A stretch of 50,234 bases of DNA from Deltaproteobacteria bacterium (GTDB lineage: Bacteria > Desulfobacterota > GWC2-55-46 > UBA9637), in assembly GCA_016214995.1 (NCBI GenBank), contig JACRML010000035.1:1-50234 (forward strand). Direction: 5' to 3'. Shown piece after piece: positions 32,439 through 41,043 of this stretch. Numbering within the stretch: position 1 is the stretch's first letter; the number at the start of each line of letters is the position of its first letter. A model generated the notes under the pieces. It was not told the DNA's origin. It worked only from the letters and a program-made list of their open reading frames with translations, and ran no database searches. The position numbers and the translations under genes were made by a program.

Positions 32439-33298
32439 AAAATATGAACATCAAAACCATTGGCATAATCGGCGCAGGCACAATGGGTTCTGGAATAAAT
32501 CAGGTAATGGCTTTATCCGGGTTTGAAGTTATTATGATGGATGTAAAAGGTGAATTTCTTCAGAGAGGTATGGAAAATATCAAGAATGGCCTTTCTAAGA
32601 TGTTGGAAAAAGAAAAGATAACTCTTAAAGAGAAAAAAGATGCTATTACAAGGATTCATACTACAACAAAGCTTAAAGATATGGCAAAAGCAGATTTTGT
32701 TATAGAGGCTGCGCCTGAGATAGAAGAATTAAAACTGGATATATTTAAAAGGCTGGATGCAATTTGCGCTAAAGACGTGATACTTTCTACAAATACATCT
32801 TCAATACCCATTACTCGCATTGCCTCTGCAGCAAAGCGGCCTGATAAAGTTATTGGTATGCATTTTATGAATCCAGCGCCGGTAATGAAACTTGTGGAAA
32901 TAATCAGGGGAGCAAAAACCTCTGATGAGACATTTGCAACTATCAAAAAACTTGCAGAGCAGATTGGCAAAACGCCTGTGGAATCCAAAGACCGTCCAGG
33001 CTTTATTGTAAACAGGATACTGATGCCTATGATAAATGAGGCCATTTTTGCACTCATGGAAGGGGCTGCATCCAGAGAGGACATTGATACTGCAATGGTT
33101 CTTGGCACAAACCAGCCAATAGGTCCTCTATCTTTAGTGGATTTAATAGGTCTTGATACTGTATTGTCTATTATGGAGAGCATATACAAAGAAACCAGAG
33201 ATTCCAAACACCAACCTTGTCCTCTGCTTAAAGCATATATAGATGTTGGAAAGCTTGGCATGAAGGCAGGAGAGGGGTTTTATAAGTACAATAAATGA
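32435..33298 (+). CDS. 3-hydroxyacyl(butyryl)-CoA dehydrogenase
   Basis: The protein has 287 residues. The NAD-binding fingerprint is IGIIGAGTMGSGINQVMAL. The catalytic His/Glu dyad lies around VIGMHFMNPAPVMKLVEII, NTSSIPIT precedes it, and PGFIVNRILMPMINEAIFAL begins the dimerisation domain. The chain ends GEGFYKYNK, as in Hbd. It interconverts acetoacetyl-CoA and 3-hydroxybutyryl-CoA. It is coupled by ATGA overlaps on both sides. Confidence 0.94.
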   Translation: MKNMNIKTIGIIGAGTMGSGINQVMALSGFEVIMMDVKGEFLQRGMENIKNGLSKMLEKEKITLKEKKDAITRIHTTTKLKDMAKADFVIEAAPEIEELKLDIFKRLDAICAKDVILSTNTSSIPITRIASAAKRPDKVIGMHFMNPAPVMKLVEIIRGAKTSDETFATIKKLAEQIGKTPVESKDRPGFIVNRILMPMINEAIFALMEGAASREDIDTAMVLGTNQPIGPLSLVDLIGLDTVLSIMESIYKETRDSKHQPCPLLKAYIDVGKLGMKAGEGFYKYNK

Positions 33299-34671
33299 AA
33301 ACTATTGCGCAAAGATTGGCGGAATATGCCTGGTCATTTAAATATAGTGATATTCCTCAAAGAGTTGTTCACGAGGTTAAGACAAGGCTTATAGATTCTG
33401 TCGGCTGTGCAATTGGCGCATTCCATAGCGAGCCTGCAAAGATTGCAAGAAAGATTGGCAGTCTATCAAAAGGGAATTCCACTATCATCGGCGCAAACCT
33501 TAAAACCTCTCCCGACCTTGCATCATTTGCAAACGGAGTAGCTATACGTTATCTGGACTATAACGACACATATTTATCCAAAGAACCTGCCCATCCCAGC
33601 GACAATATCTCTGCCTGCCTTGCAGTTGCAGAGGATGAAAATAAAAGCGGAAAGGATCTGATTGCAGCCATTGCGCTTGCCTATGAGGTCCAATGCAGGT
33701 TGTGCGATGCCGCATCACTAAGGCAAGGGGGTTGGGACCATGTTACCTATGGTGCTTTTTCAAGTGCACTTGCAGCGGCAAAACTTATAGGCTTAAGTGT
33801 TGAGAAGACAGTTCATGCACTGGGCCTTGCAGGGGTTGCCAATATTGCCATGAGGCAGACAAGGGTTGGAGAGCTTTCCATGTGGAAAGGATGCGCCTTT
33901 GCCAATACAGCAAGGAATGCAGTCTTTGCTACTATGCTGGCAAAAAATGGCATGACGGGGCCCGCACCAATTTTTGAAGGTGAAAAAGGTTTTATGAAAC
34001 TTGTTTCAGGGGTTTTTGAGCTTAAAGAGTTTGGCGGAAAGAAGAGGCCGTTCAAAATTCTGGATACCTATATAAAATTCTATCCTGCTGAATATCACAG
34101 CCAGAGCGCTATAGAAGCAGCCATTGAACTGAGAAAGGAGATATTAAGCCAGGGGATAAACCTTGAAAGGGATATAAAATCAATATGTATAAAGACCTTT
34201 GATGCGGCATATGAAATCATAGGCTCAGGGCCTGAGCGATGGAATCCAAAAACACGGGAGACAGCAGACCACAGCCTGCCATATTGTGTTGCAGTAGCCA
34301 TTATGGACGGGAAGGTGGATTTGACCTGTTTTTTAGAAAAACGATTAGGAGATGCAAGGCTAAATCGGTTAGTCCGGAAGGTAAGGGTTATAAATGACAA
34401 AGAATTAACGAAACAGTATCCTGAGGCAATGCCTAATCTTATTACGATTGTTACAAAAGATGGCAGGCGATTTTCAAAAGAGGTTGAATATCCCAAAGGT
34501 CATACAAAAAATCCAATGACAGATAGTGAACTTGAAGAAAAGTTCATGATGTTAGCAGAAGGGTTTGTTTCGGCAAAAGATGTCTCTAATATGTTTGATA
34601 TGTTGTGGGGGTTGGAAGATATAAAGTATATAAAGAGGCTGCCTTTTTGGAGGCTACATTTTGGGAGTTAG
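33295..34671 (+). CDS. MmgE/PrpD family protein
   Basis: This 458-residue protein begins TIAQRLAEYAWSFKYSDIPQ and LIDSVGCAIGAF. SFANGVAIRYLDYNDTY contains the family's conserved Asp motif, and QGGWDHVTYGAFSSALAAAK, KFYPAEYHSQSAIEAAIELR and ETADHSLPYCVAVAIMDG follow. Relatives are 2-methylcitrate dehydratase (PrpD) and cis-aconitate decarboxylase. No prpB/prpC is nearby, and the operon is acyl-CoA metabolism, so the substrate is open. It starts in the dehydrogenase stop. Its 3' end overlaps convergent mltG by 18 nt. Confidence 0.9.
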   Translation: MKTIAQRLAEYAWSFKYSDIPQRVVHEVKTRLIDSVGCAIGAFHSEPAKIARKIGSLSKGNSTIIGANLKTSPDLASFANGVAIRYLDYNDTYLSKEPAHPSDNISACLAVAEDENKSGKDLIAAIALAYEVQCRLCDAASLRQGGWDHVTYGAFSSALAAAKLIGLSVEKTVHALGLAGVANIAMRQTRVGELSMWKGCAFANTARNAVFATMLAKNGMTGPAPIFEGEKGFMKLVSGVFELKEFGGKKRPFKILDTYIKFYPAEYHSQSAIEAAIELRKEILSQGINLERDIKSICIKTFDAAYEIIGSGPERWNPKTRETADHSLPYCVAVAIMDGKVDLTCFLEKRLGDARLNRLVRKVRVINDKELTKQYPEAMPNLITIVTKDGRRFSKEVEYPKGHTKNPMTDSELEEKFMMLAEGFVSAKDVSNMFDMLWGLEDIKYIKRLPFWRLHFGS

Positions 34672-35721
34672 TAAGGAGTTAGGGAGTTTAATTGTTTTTA
34701 TTCTTGATTCCATGTTTTGTTTTTTATTTTTTCTCCATGCTTTTTGATAGAATTGAACAGCGCTGTTGTGTTCTTTTAGACTCTTGGAGAAATAATGCGA
34801 GCCGTTATTTTTTGAAACGAAGAACAGATATTTTTCGTCAGATGGTGAAACGGCGGCTTCAAGGCTTGCCCTCCCGGGATTTGCGATAGGACCCGGTGGG
34901 AGTCCGTAAATCTGATAGGTATTGTAAGGTGTTTTGGTTAAAAGGTCTTTTCTTGTAAGGTTTCCATTAAAGCGGTTTATTCCATAGATAACGGTTGGGT
35001 CGCTTTCGAGCCTCATGCCTTTCTTTATCCTATTGTGAAAAACTGCTGAGATTAGAGGACGCTCCACACCATCGCCAGTTTCTTTTTCTATAATGGATGC
35101 AAGTGTAACAATCTGTTTTTTTGACATCTTGAATCCATAGGGCTTCTTGTATGCAATTTCGTTATATACAGCATTGAACCTCTGCACCATCTTGTTTATA
35201 ATCTCTTCAGCGGATATTCCTTTTGTAAGTCTGTAGGTATCTGGAAATAAATAGCCTTCCACGCTGTCTCCATCTATGCCCAGGGATGCTACAAATGTTG
35301 CATTCATAGCCTTTGCTGCAAATTCATCTTTATCTAAGAGATTTATATTATTCAAAACCAGTGCAATCTCTCTGATATTATAACCTTCAGGTATAGTAAT
35401 GGCATAGTCCTTTACCTCTCCTTTTAACATCATGTCCAGAACTTCCAGTGGAGTCATTGAGGTTGAAAATTCATATTCTCCTGCCTTTATCTTTGTTATC
35501 GCGCTTTTAAACTTTGCAAGAAGTGAAAACTTGCCGGCATTTGTAATTATGCCCTCTTTTTCCAACTCCCTGGCAATGATATTAAAACTTGCCCCTTGTG
35601 GAACGAAGACGGTTTTTACAGCTTTTTCCATTGATGGCGGCGTATAGAGAAAGGTATAGATGTGCGTTGCAGCTATAAGGATAATGGTGGATGCAGCTAT
35701 TATAATGGAATCTATTTTCAT
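34654..35721 (-). CDS. mltG: Endolytic murein transglycosylase MltG
   Basis: MltG cuts nascent peptidoglycan at the inner membrane and helps set glycan strand length. A single N-terminal helix (SIIIAASTIILIAATHIYTF) anchors it. A LysM-like segment (VPQGASFNIIARELEKEG) is followed by the YceG domain with the catalytic Glu in TLASIIEKETG, then ISAVFHNRIKKGMRLESDPT and YGLPPGPIANPG. The last ~17 residues (RIKTIKLPNSLLTPKM) come from an ACTCC-type word repeat and overlap the MmgE/PrpD gene end, so the native stop has probably been shifted. Confidence 0.94.
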   Translation of the reverse strand: MKIDSIIIAASTIILIAATHIYTFLYTPPSMEKAVKTVFVPQGASFNIIARELEKEGIITNAGKFSLLAKFKSAITKIKAGEYEFSTSMTPLEVLDMMLKGEVKDYAITIPEGYNIREIALVLNNINLLDKDEFAAKAMNATFVASLGIDGDSVEGYLFPDTYRLTKGISAEEIINKMVQRFNAVYNEIAYKKPYGFKMSKKQIVTLASIIEKETGDGVERPLISAVFHNRIKKGMRLESDPTVIYGINRFNGNLTRKDLLTKTPYNTYQIYGLPPGPIANPGRASLEAAVSPSDEKYLFFVSKNNGSHYFSKSLKEHNSAVQFYQKAWRKNKKQNMESRIKTIKLPNSLLTPKM

Positions 35722-35732
35722 TGGGAAATGGT

Positions 35733-35796
35733 TTTAGCTCATAGCTCCTGCTGATAATAAAAACTATGAGCTATAAACTAAGAGCTATCAGCTATT
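35733..35796. repeat. TAGCTCATAGCTC word hairpin upstream of mltG
   Basis: TAGCTCATAGCTCCTGCTG faces ATGAGCTATAAACTAAGAGC and ATCAGC. It occupies the fmdB-mltG gap and supplies the last codons of the FmdB-like gene (ANSNS). Confidence 0.75.
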
Positions 35797-36054
35797 TGAG
35801 TTTGCCGATGGACAAGTTGCGCATGGAGATGCTTTGTCAGCTTTCTGGCCTGCCGCTATGTCGCAGGTTTTATTTGCGGCATAATCTGTTTTATGCCAGC
35901 CTGAGCCTTTAAGCGCAAATGAGGATTGAGATATAAGCTTTTCTATTTTTTGGGATGAGCAGTATATGCATTCTTTAACCGGTTTATCTGAAATCTTTTG
36001 CATTATCTCAAAGCGTTTACTGCAGGATTTGCATCTATATTCGTATATGGGCAT
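35788..36054 (-). CDS. FmdB family zinc-ribbon protein
   Basis: The protein has 88 residues. The N-terminal zinc ribbon is complete (MPIYEYRCKSCSKRFEIMQK, then KECIYCSSQKIEKLIS), and SSFALKGSGWHKTDY is the usual second block. A Cys-bearing tail (CDIAAGQKADKASPCATC) ends it. The family was first noted next to formamidase/amidase genes as a possible regulator; its function is not established. GGAGG precedes the start. Between it and the DnaJ gene (36055-36163) lies one GTAAGGCTAAGG word block. Confidence 0.88.
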   Translation of the reverse strand: MPIYEYRCKSCSKRFEIMQKISDKPVKECIYCSSQKIEKLISQSSFALKGSGWHKTDYAANKTCDIAAGQKADKASPCATCPSANSNS

Positions 36055-36163
36055 TTTATATTCCTCCTAAAATAATCTCAAATTTCTACTTTGAGTATTA
36101 TTATACTGATTATACAGCCTGTTGTCAAAAGTTTTAATCTGAAGGGTAAGGCTAAGGTTCACA

Positions 36164-37663
36164 TCAATAAATACCTGTTTGAAAAACCTTACCTCCCCTT
36201 TGTTTCCTCATCTGAATAAGCCTAAGCTCGTTCAGTGCTTCTTGTATGTTTGGGTTTTTCTGTACAGCCTTATTAAAGGCAGTCTCTGCCTCATCTATTT
36301 TACCCTCTGTCCTGTGAATAACGCCAAGAAAATAGTATGCCCTATCCTGTTTTGGATTTGAAGATATCCCCTCCTGTATGAGTTCTCTTGCAATTTTTAC
36401 CTTAGCTGCATTCTTTGGCGAAAGATTAAAGATTGTCCAGCCAAGATATGATTTATATTCTCCTTCATCAGGATTCAATTTCAGCGTATAGTCAAAGGCC
36501 TCATTAGCGTTTTTGTAGTCCTTGCGTGATAGGGCAGTTTTGCCTTTTTGAAACTGAAGTTCCGCATTCATAATGTTTGCTGCATTCAGTGCTATATCCT
36601 GCTTGCCGCCGCTCTTTAAGGATTCCTTATAGGTCTTGCGCGTTTTTTCGTCTGAAAGTGTAGTGTATGCTGTATTGATAAGAGTAAATATGTCAGAGGC
36701 GGCTGTCCTTACCTCGTGTGTATTATTGTGATATCTATCCGGGTGATATTCCTTTGCCATTTTAAAATACGCCTTTCTTATATTGCCGTTATCAGCATTT
36801 TGACCTATGCCAAGAGCTTCAAAGTAGTTAATGGATTTTAAACGGATGTATATAGCGGTAAGATTTTCTATTAAGGCCTTGTCCTCTGGTGATGGCCCTT
36901 CAGATATTTTTCCTTTTCCTGAACTTTTTTCTTGCTTTACTGTGATGACATCGGTTGTAATAAGCGTATAAATAAATGGATAAATATCTTCTTTCTTAAG
37001 TGATGGTGCTGTTTCTATTTCTGCCAATATATCATCAATTTTTTTCCTGCCGTTTATCAATGCAAAAATCCTGCTCTCCCGCGACGTTGGCTGAAAATCA
37101 TCCAATGTGTATACAGTTTTAGGTGAAAATGAGACTATTTGATTTCTATTTTTTTCCATCTCTGTTTTTACTTTATCAATGGGATAATACCCCATTCTTA
37201 CCGCATAGAGAATGGCATAGGCGGGATGAATGGGATATAGGAATAGGTCCTTTGGCAGCTTTTCTATTGTATAATAATGATATGTTCCATTGGTCCAGCC
37301 AAATGCGCTGAACAGCCTTTCTTTTGCCTGAATATTTAAGGCATCGTTTAATTGATGGGGGGTTACACGGCCTTTTAATAACAGCACTTCTCCCTGCTTC
37401 TTTTTCTCATTGAGCATTATTTCCAGTGATTTTTCATAAACTTCCTGTGTGATTATCCCTTTTCGCACCATGAATCTGCCAAGCACCTCATTGAGGATAT
37501 TTGAAATGCCATAGATAGGAATGCCTGTTTTAAAGAATAACCTCTTCTTTATTTTCCTGTCTTCCATATCCAGGATGCTTGCAGTGTTTCTGGCGATGAA
37601 TATATTATGCAAGAGTCTCGGAAATCCGATATCGCTTACTTTCCCCCATTTTTCCTGCATCAT
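36164..37663 (-). CDS. DUF4388/PATAN-like, DnaJ and TPR multidomain protein
   Basis: The protein has 499 residues. Residues ~1-130 resemble a DUF4388 (PATAN-like) module (GKVSDIGFPRLLHNIFIARN, ILDMEDRKIKKRLFFKTGIP, QAKERLFSAFGWTNGTYHYY). A J-domain lies near 285-350 (INYFEALGIGQNADNGNIRK, with the HPD motif in AKEYHPDRYH). TPR repeats fill the C-terminus (KGKTALSRKDYKNANEAFDY, YYFLGVIHRTEGKIDEAETA). The combination is typical of deltaproteobacterial signalling/scaffold proteins of unknown role. The HPD implies a DnaK partner. It precedes fmdB and mltG on the same strand. Confidence 0.8.
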   Translation of the reverse strand: MMQEKWGKVSDIGFPRLLHNIFIARNTASILDMEDRKIKKRLFFKTGIPIYGISNILNEVLGRFMVRKGIITQEVYEKSLEIMLNEKKKQGEVLLLKGRVTPHQLNDALNIQAKERLFSAFGWTNGTYHYYTIEKLPKDLFLYPIHPAYAILYAVRMGYYPIDKVKTEMEKNRNQIVSFSPKTVYTLDDFQPTSRESRIFALINGRKKIDDILAEIETAPSLKKEDIYPFIYTLITTDVITVKQEKSSGKGKISEGPSPEDKALIENLTAIYIRLKSINYFEALGIGQNADNGNIRKAYFKMAKEYHPDRYHNNTHEVRTAASDIFTLINTAYTTLSDEKTRKTYKESLKSGGKQDIALNAANIMNAELQFQKGKTALSRKDYKNANEAFDYTLKLNPDEGEYKSYLGWTIFNLSPKNAAKVKIARELIQEGISSNPKQDRAYYFLGVIHRTEGKIDEAETAFNKAVQKNPNIQEALNELRLIQMRKQRGGKVFQTGIY

Positions 37664-37684
37664 TTTTTTCCTTGGCGCTTTGCT

Positions 37685-37770
37685 CCATTGTAAAAACAGG
37701 AATTAGGAAAGAGAAAAACTATTCACTCTTTCCTCTTTTCTGTAATTTTGCAATTTGCATTTTACAATGG
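37685..37770. repeat. Long imperfect inverted repeat between glnE and the DnaJ gene
   Basis: CCATTGTAAAA (37685) pairs with TTTTACAATGG (37760), and GGAAAGAG pairs with CTCTTTCC inside. The right arm contains the glnE stop codon. It has the same build as the other word hairpins. Confidence 0.7.
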
Positions 37771-40700
37771 CCCCATTATCCTCTCGTATAAATTCCTTAC
37801 CCTATCTGTATAACTTAGATAATCTTCAAGAAGTTTTGCGCCGGCATCATCACCTTTATAATCAAGCCTTTTCGCAAGGCTAAGGAGTTCCGGTGAATCC
37901 TTTATAATCTCGCCTTCTGCCCTGTTTTGTACAATCCTTAAGCGGTTTTCCAGCAGTCTATAGAAATTATAAGCATTTATGAGAATCTCATAATCCGTTT
38001 TTGAGATTATGTCAATATCTTTTAATGCATTAATTGCATCAGCAGTGTTTGCTTTTCTAACAGACGGTTTTTGTCTGCCAAGTTTTAACTGAAGAACCTG
38101 AACAGCAAACTCCACATCCACAAGTCCACCCTTTCCGAATTTTATATTATACTTTCCTAAACCTTCTTTAGAAATCTCCACCTCCATCCGTTTCCTAATC
38201 CTATAAAGTTCTTTCAAATCCTCATCATTTGGCGCTGCAGCGTATATATGTTTCTGTATTTCATCCAATACCATTGTTCCGAATTCGCCATCCCCTGCAG
38301 CAAATTTTGCTTTAATCATAGCCTGTTTTTCCCACATCTGTGCAGTTTCCTTATGGTATCTTATAAATGCATCCTCAGATATAACAAGGGGGCCTGAGCT
38401 GCCCGATGGCCTGAGCCGTGCATCAATTTTAAAGGCAAATCCTTCCCTGGTAATGATTGACAGGGTTGATATAATGCGCTGTGACAACTTTGCAAAAAAC
38501 TCGTGGTTTGATATGACCTTGGGTCCGGAGGTTTCTCCGCCCTGTGAATAGATAAAGATTATATCAAGATCCGAGCTGTAGATGAGCTCTTCGCTGCCCA
38601 TCTTGCCAAGGGCAAGGACGGCAAACTGAGCATTTTCACCATCGTCTTGTCCGGGAGTGCCGAATCTTTTTTTCAACTCCAGCAATGAAATCTCATATGC
38701 CTTCATCAGGCAAACATCTGCAAGATAGGTAATCTGTCGTGAGACCTCTGCCGGCTCCAATTCTTCAAAGATATCATGTATCCCTATCCTTAATATCTCG
38801 CCGTTTCTAAACCTCCTTATACAATCCAGTTGGGCTTCATAATCTGCAACTGCGTCCAGCATGAAGGACAGCTCTTTCAGGAGCTCTTCTTTATTTTTGA
38901 ATGGTTTGTTTAATTCCGGCGAGAGAAGGGCATCAAGATTTTCAGGATGCTCAATGATTGCCATGGACAAAAATATGCTTGTGCCAAATAATTTGACGAG
39001 CAGCTCCATTACCTTCCTGTTTTCTGCAAGGAGCGAATAGAAGGTGGTTCTTGCGCCGATGGCGGAAAGAAATCGTTCAAGATGATTGAGGGCCATGTCC
39101 GGGGCAGGGGATTCCATAATCTGGGTCAGGAGAAACGGGGCTATCTTCTTTAAAAGCAGCTTTGTCCTGACAGAAAAATGTGCAAAGGGAGGCCCCTCTT
39201 TTAAAAGCTTAAGATTTTCATAGGCGGTATTTGGTTCATTGAAACCAGCCTGAGATAATTTTTCGACTACTTCCTGTTTATCCAGATTTTCGCCAAGGAT
39301 AAGGGTGACATCTTTTGATATCTTTTCGTCCAGCTCCTTTGAAGCCTTGAAAAAAAGTGTGTTGTATATCTCATGCACAATGTTGGTCTGTTTTTTGTAT
39401 TCATTCCAGAATTGTTCTGCCGCGCCTTTCCTTCCATCTATTGCAAGTATAGTTGGTGATGCGGTATCTTTAAATCCAAGCATTCTGGCAATTCTTTTTA
39501 TCTCTCCTGCCTCTGATGGAATCACATGTGTCTGTCTTCCTTCCACAATCTGAATCCTGTGCTCTAAGTTTCTTAAAAATATATACACATTGCTTATTGC
39601 GAATGCATCCTCTTCAGTGATATAACCCCGTTGCTTTAGCAATTCTATAGCATGAAGGCTGTTTTTCTCCCTGATAGCCTTATCCTTTCCTCCATTTATA
39701 AGTTGAATAGCCTGAACAAAGAATTCTATCTCCCTTATTCCACCAATGCCTAATTTGACGTCAATTGCATTAGGGGCTGCTCGCAGCAGACTTATATCAA
39801 TTTTTTCCTTCATACCGCGTATTTCTTCAATAGCGGTAAAATCCAGATATCTGCGATAGACAAAGGGTTCAATCATGGTTAAAAATGTCTCCCCTAGTTT
39901 TAAGCTTCCCGCAACAATCCGTGCCTTTATCATAGCTGCCCGCTCCCATGTCTGTCCCCATGATTCGTAATAAATCTCTGCGCTTCTGATAGAGTTGGCA
40001 AGGTCGCCGCCCTTTCCCTCAGGCCTGAGATTCAAATCAACCCTGAATACAATCCCATCCTCTGTCACATTACCTATGAGTTTTGTTATCATCTCTGAGA
40101 GTTTTACATAAAAGGCGTGAAGGCTTATACTGCCTGTTGCCTTTTTTTCATTGCTGACCCCCGATCCCCGAACCCCGTTCCCTGTTTTTATGCCCGTTGT
40201 TTCACCCTTGTCAGAAGAATATATATAGATAATATCTATATCAGAACTGAAATTAAGCTCCATGCCGCCCAGTTTGCCCATTCCAATGACTGCAAATTCT
40301 GATTCCACATCTTTGCCGTCAATATCTTTGTAAAAAGGCGTTCCGTATTCTGCCTTAAGTTGTTTTAGACAAAATCTGTATGCAATCTCAAGGCATGCGC
40401 TTGCAAGGTCGGACAATTCCAATGTTGTTTCCTGCATGGACGCCAAGCCAAGAATGTCCCTTGCCCCTAGCCGGAGATATTCCCTTTGCTTAAAAAGGCG
40501 GAGGATATGTGCAGCAGAATTGAAATCAGTTGCTGGCTGTCCTTTTGGCATACAGCCATCCTGCATCCATGTTTCCAATTCTTTGAGAAATATTGCTCCA
40601 TCCTTCTTCTTTTCAAGCCCCCCTTTCAGGAGAAGTTCTTCAAGGTAAAATGGATTTTTTGTTACTGTATTACATAAGAGATTTGAAGAGCCGCATATAG

Positions 40701-40971
40701 TGACAAGGTATTCTAGGATTTGTTTCTTGCTGACAAATGCAGCGATTGCCTCCGGAGAAAACTGTGATACTATCCTTTCCATATTATTCAGGGCATCATC
40801 AGGCGATGGCGTAGTTAGGATGCTGTTTATCAGCTCTTCAATGCGGTCTTGAAGTGAGGTCTCATTTAAGAGCTTTAGATTGCTGAATGCCTTTTCTCCC
40901 TCGTGGAAGCCCAATGTCTTTAGATGAGCAACAGCCTCATCCTGCGGCATAGTAAACAAGTCTTTTAGCAT
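37762..40971 (-). CDS. glnE: Glutamine synthetase adenylyltransferase/deadenylase GlnE
   Basis: GlnE tunes glutamine synthetase by adenylylation and removal of AMP in response to PII. The 1069 residues contain both nucleotidyltransferase halves: AVIGMGKLGGMELNFSSDID near 230 and VLALGKMGSEELIYSSDLDI near 800, each with the GSxxLxxxSDxD active-site pattern. GIGGIREIEFFVQ and KGGLVDVEFAVQ are the matching HD-associated motifs. Residues ~262-272 (TGNGVRGSGVSN) are encoded by a heptad repeat lodged within the first catalytic domain. It is divergent from the DUF763 gene across 72 nt. Confidence 0.95.
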   Translation of the reverse strand: MLKDLFTMPQDEAVAHLKTLGFHEGEKAFSNLKLLNETSLQDRIEELINSILTTPSPDDALNNMERIVSQFSPEAIAAFVSKKQILEYLVTICGSSNLLCNTVTKNPFYLEELLLKGGLEKKKDGAIFLKELETWMQDGCMPKGQPATDFNSAAHILRLFKQREYLRLGARDILGLASMQETTLELSDLASACLEIAYRFCLKQLKAEYGTPFYKDIDGKDVESEFAVIGMGKLGGMELNFSSDIDIIYIYSSDKGETTGIKTGNGVRGSGVSNEKKATGSISLHAFYVKLSEMITKLIGNVTEDGIVFRVDLNLRPEGKGGDLANSIRSAEIYYESWGQTWERAAMIKARIVAGSLKLGETFLTMIEPFVYRRYLDFTAIEEIRGMKEKIDISLLRAAPNAIDVKLGIGGIREIEFFVQAIQLINGGKDKAIREKNSLHAIELLKQRGYITEEDAFAISNVYIFLRNLEHRIQIVEGRQTHVIPSEAGEIKRIARMLGFKDTASPTILAIDGRKGAAEQFWNEYKKQTNIVHEIYNTLFFKASKELDEKISKDVTLILGENLDKQEVVEKLSQAGFNEPNTAYENLKLLKEGPPFAHFSVRTKLLLKKIAPFLLTQIMESPAPDMALNHLERFLSAIGARTTFYSLLAENRKVMELLVKLFGTSIFLSMAIIEHPENLDALLSPELNKPFKNKEELLKELSFMLDAVADYEAQLDCIRRFRNGEILRIGIHDIFEELEPAEVSRQITYLADVCLMKAYEISLLELKKRFGTPGQDDGENAQFAVLALGKMGSEELIYSSDLDIIFIYSQGGETSGPKVISNHEFFAKLSQRIISTLSIITREGFAFKIDARLRPSGSSGPLVISEDAFIRYHKETAQMWEKQAMIKAKFAAGDGEFGTMVLDEIQKHIYAAAPNDEDLKELYRIRKRMEVEISKEGLGKYNIKFGKGGLVDVEFAVQVLQLKLGRQKPSVRKANTADAINALKDIDIISKTDYEILINAYNFYRLLENRLRIVQNRAEGEIIKDSPELLSLAKRLDYKGDDAGAKLLEDYLSYTDRVRNLYERIMGPL
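40154..40184. repeat. TCGGGGA heptad repeat inside glnE
   Basis: On the minus strand AACGGGG-TTCGGGG-ATCGGGG-GTCAG is read through in frame. It falls shortly after the first DxD motif, in a loop-like segment rich in Gly, Thr and Lys. Confidence 0.75.
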
Positions 40972-41043
40972 AGAAGATATTGTATATCAGTTTGGCTGCA
41001 TAAAGACAAATACATACCACTCAATTACTGCTATAATTATGCC

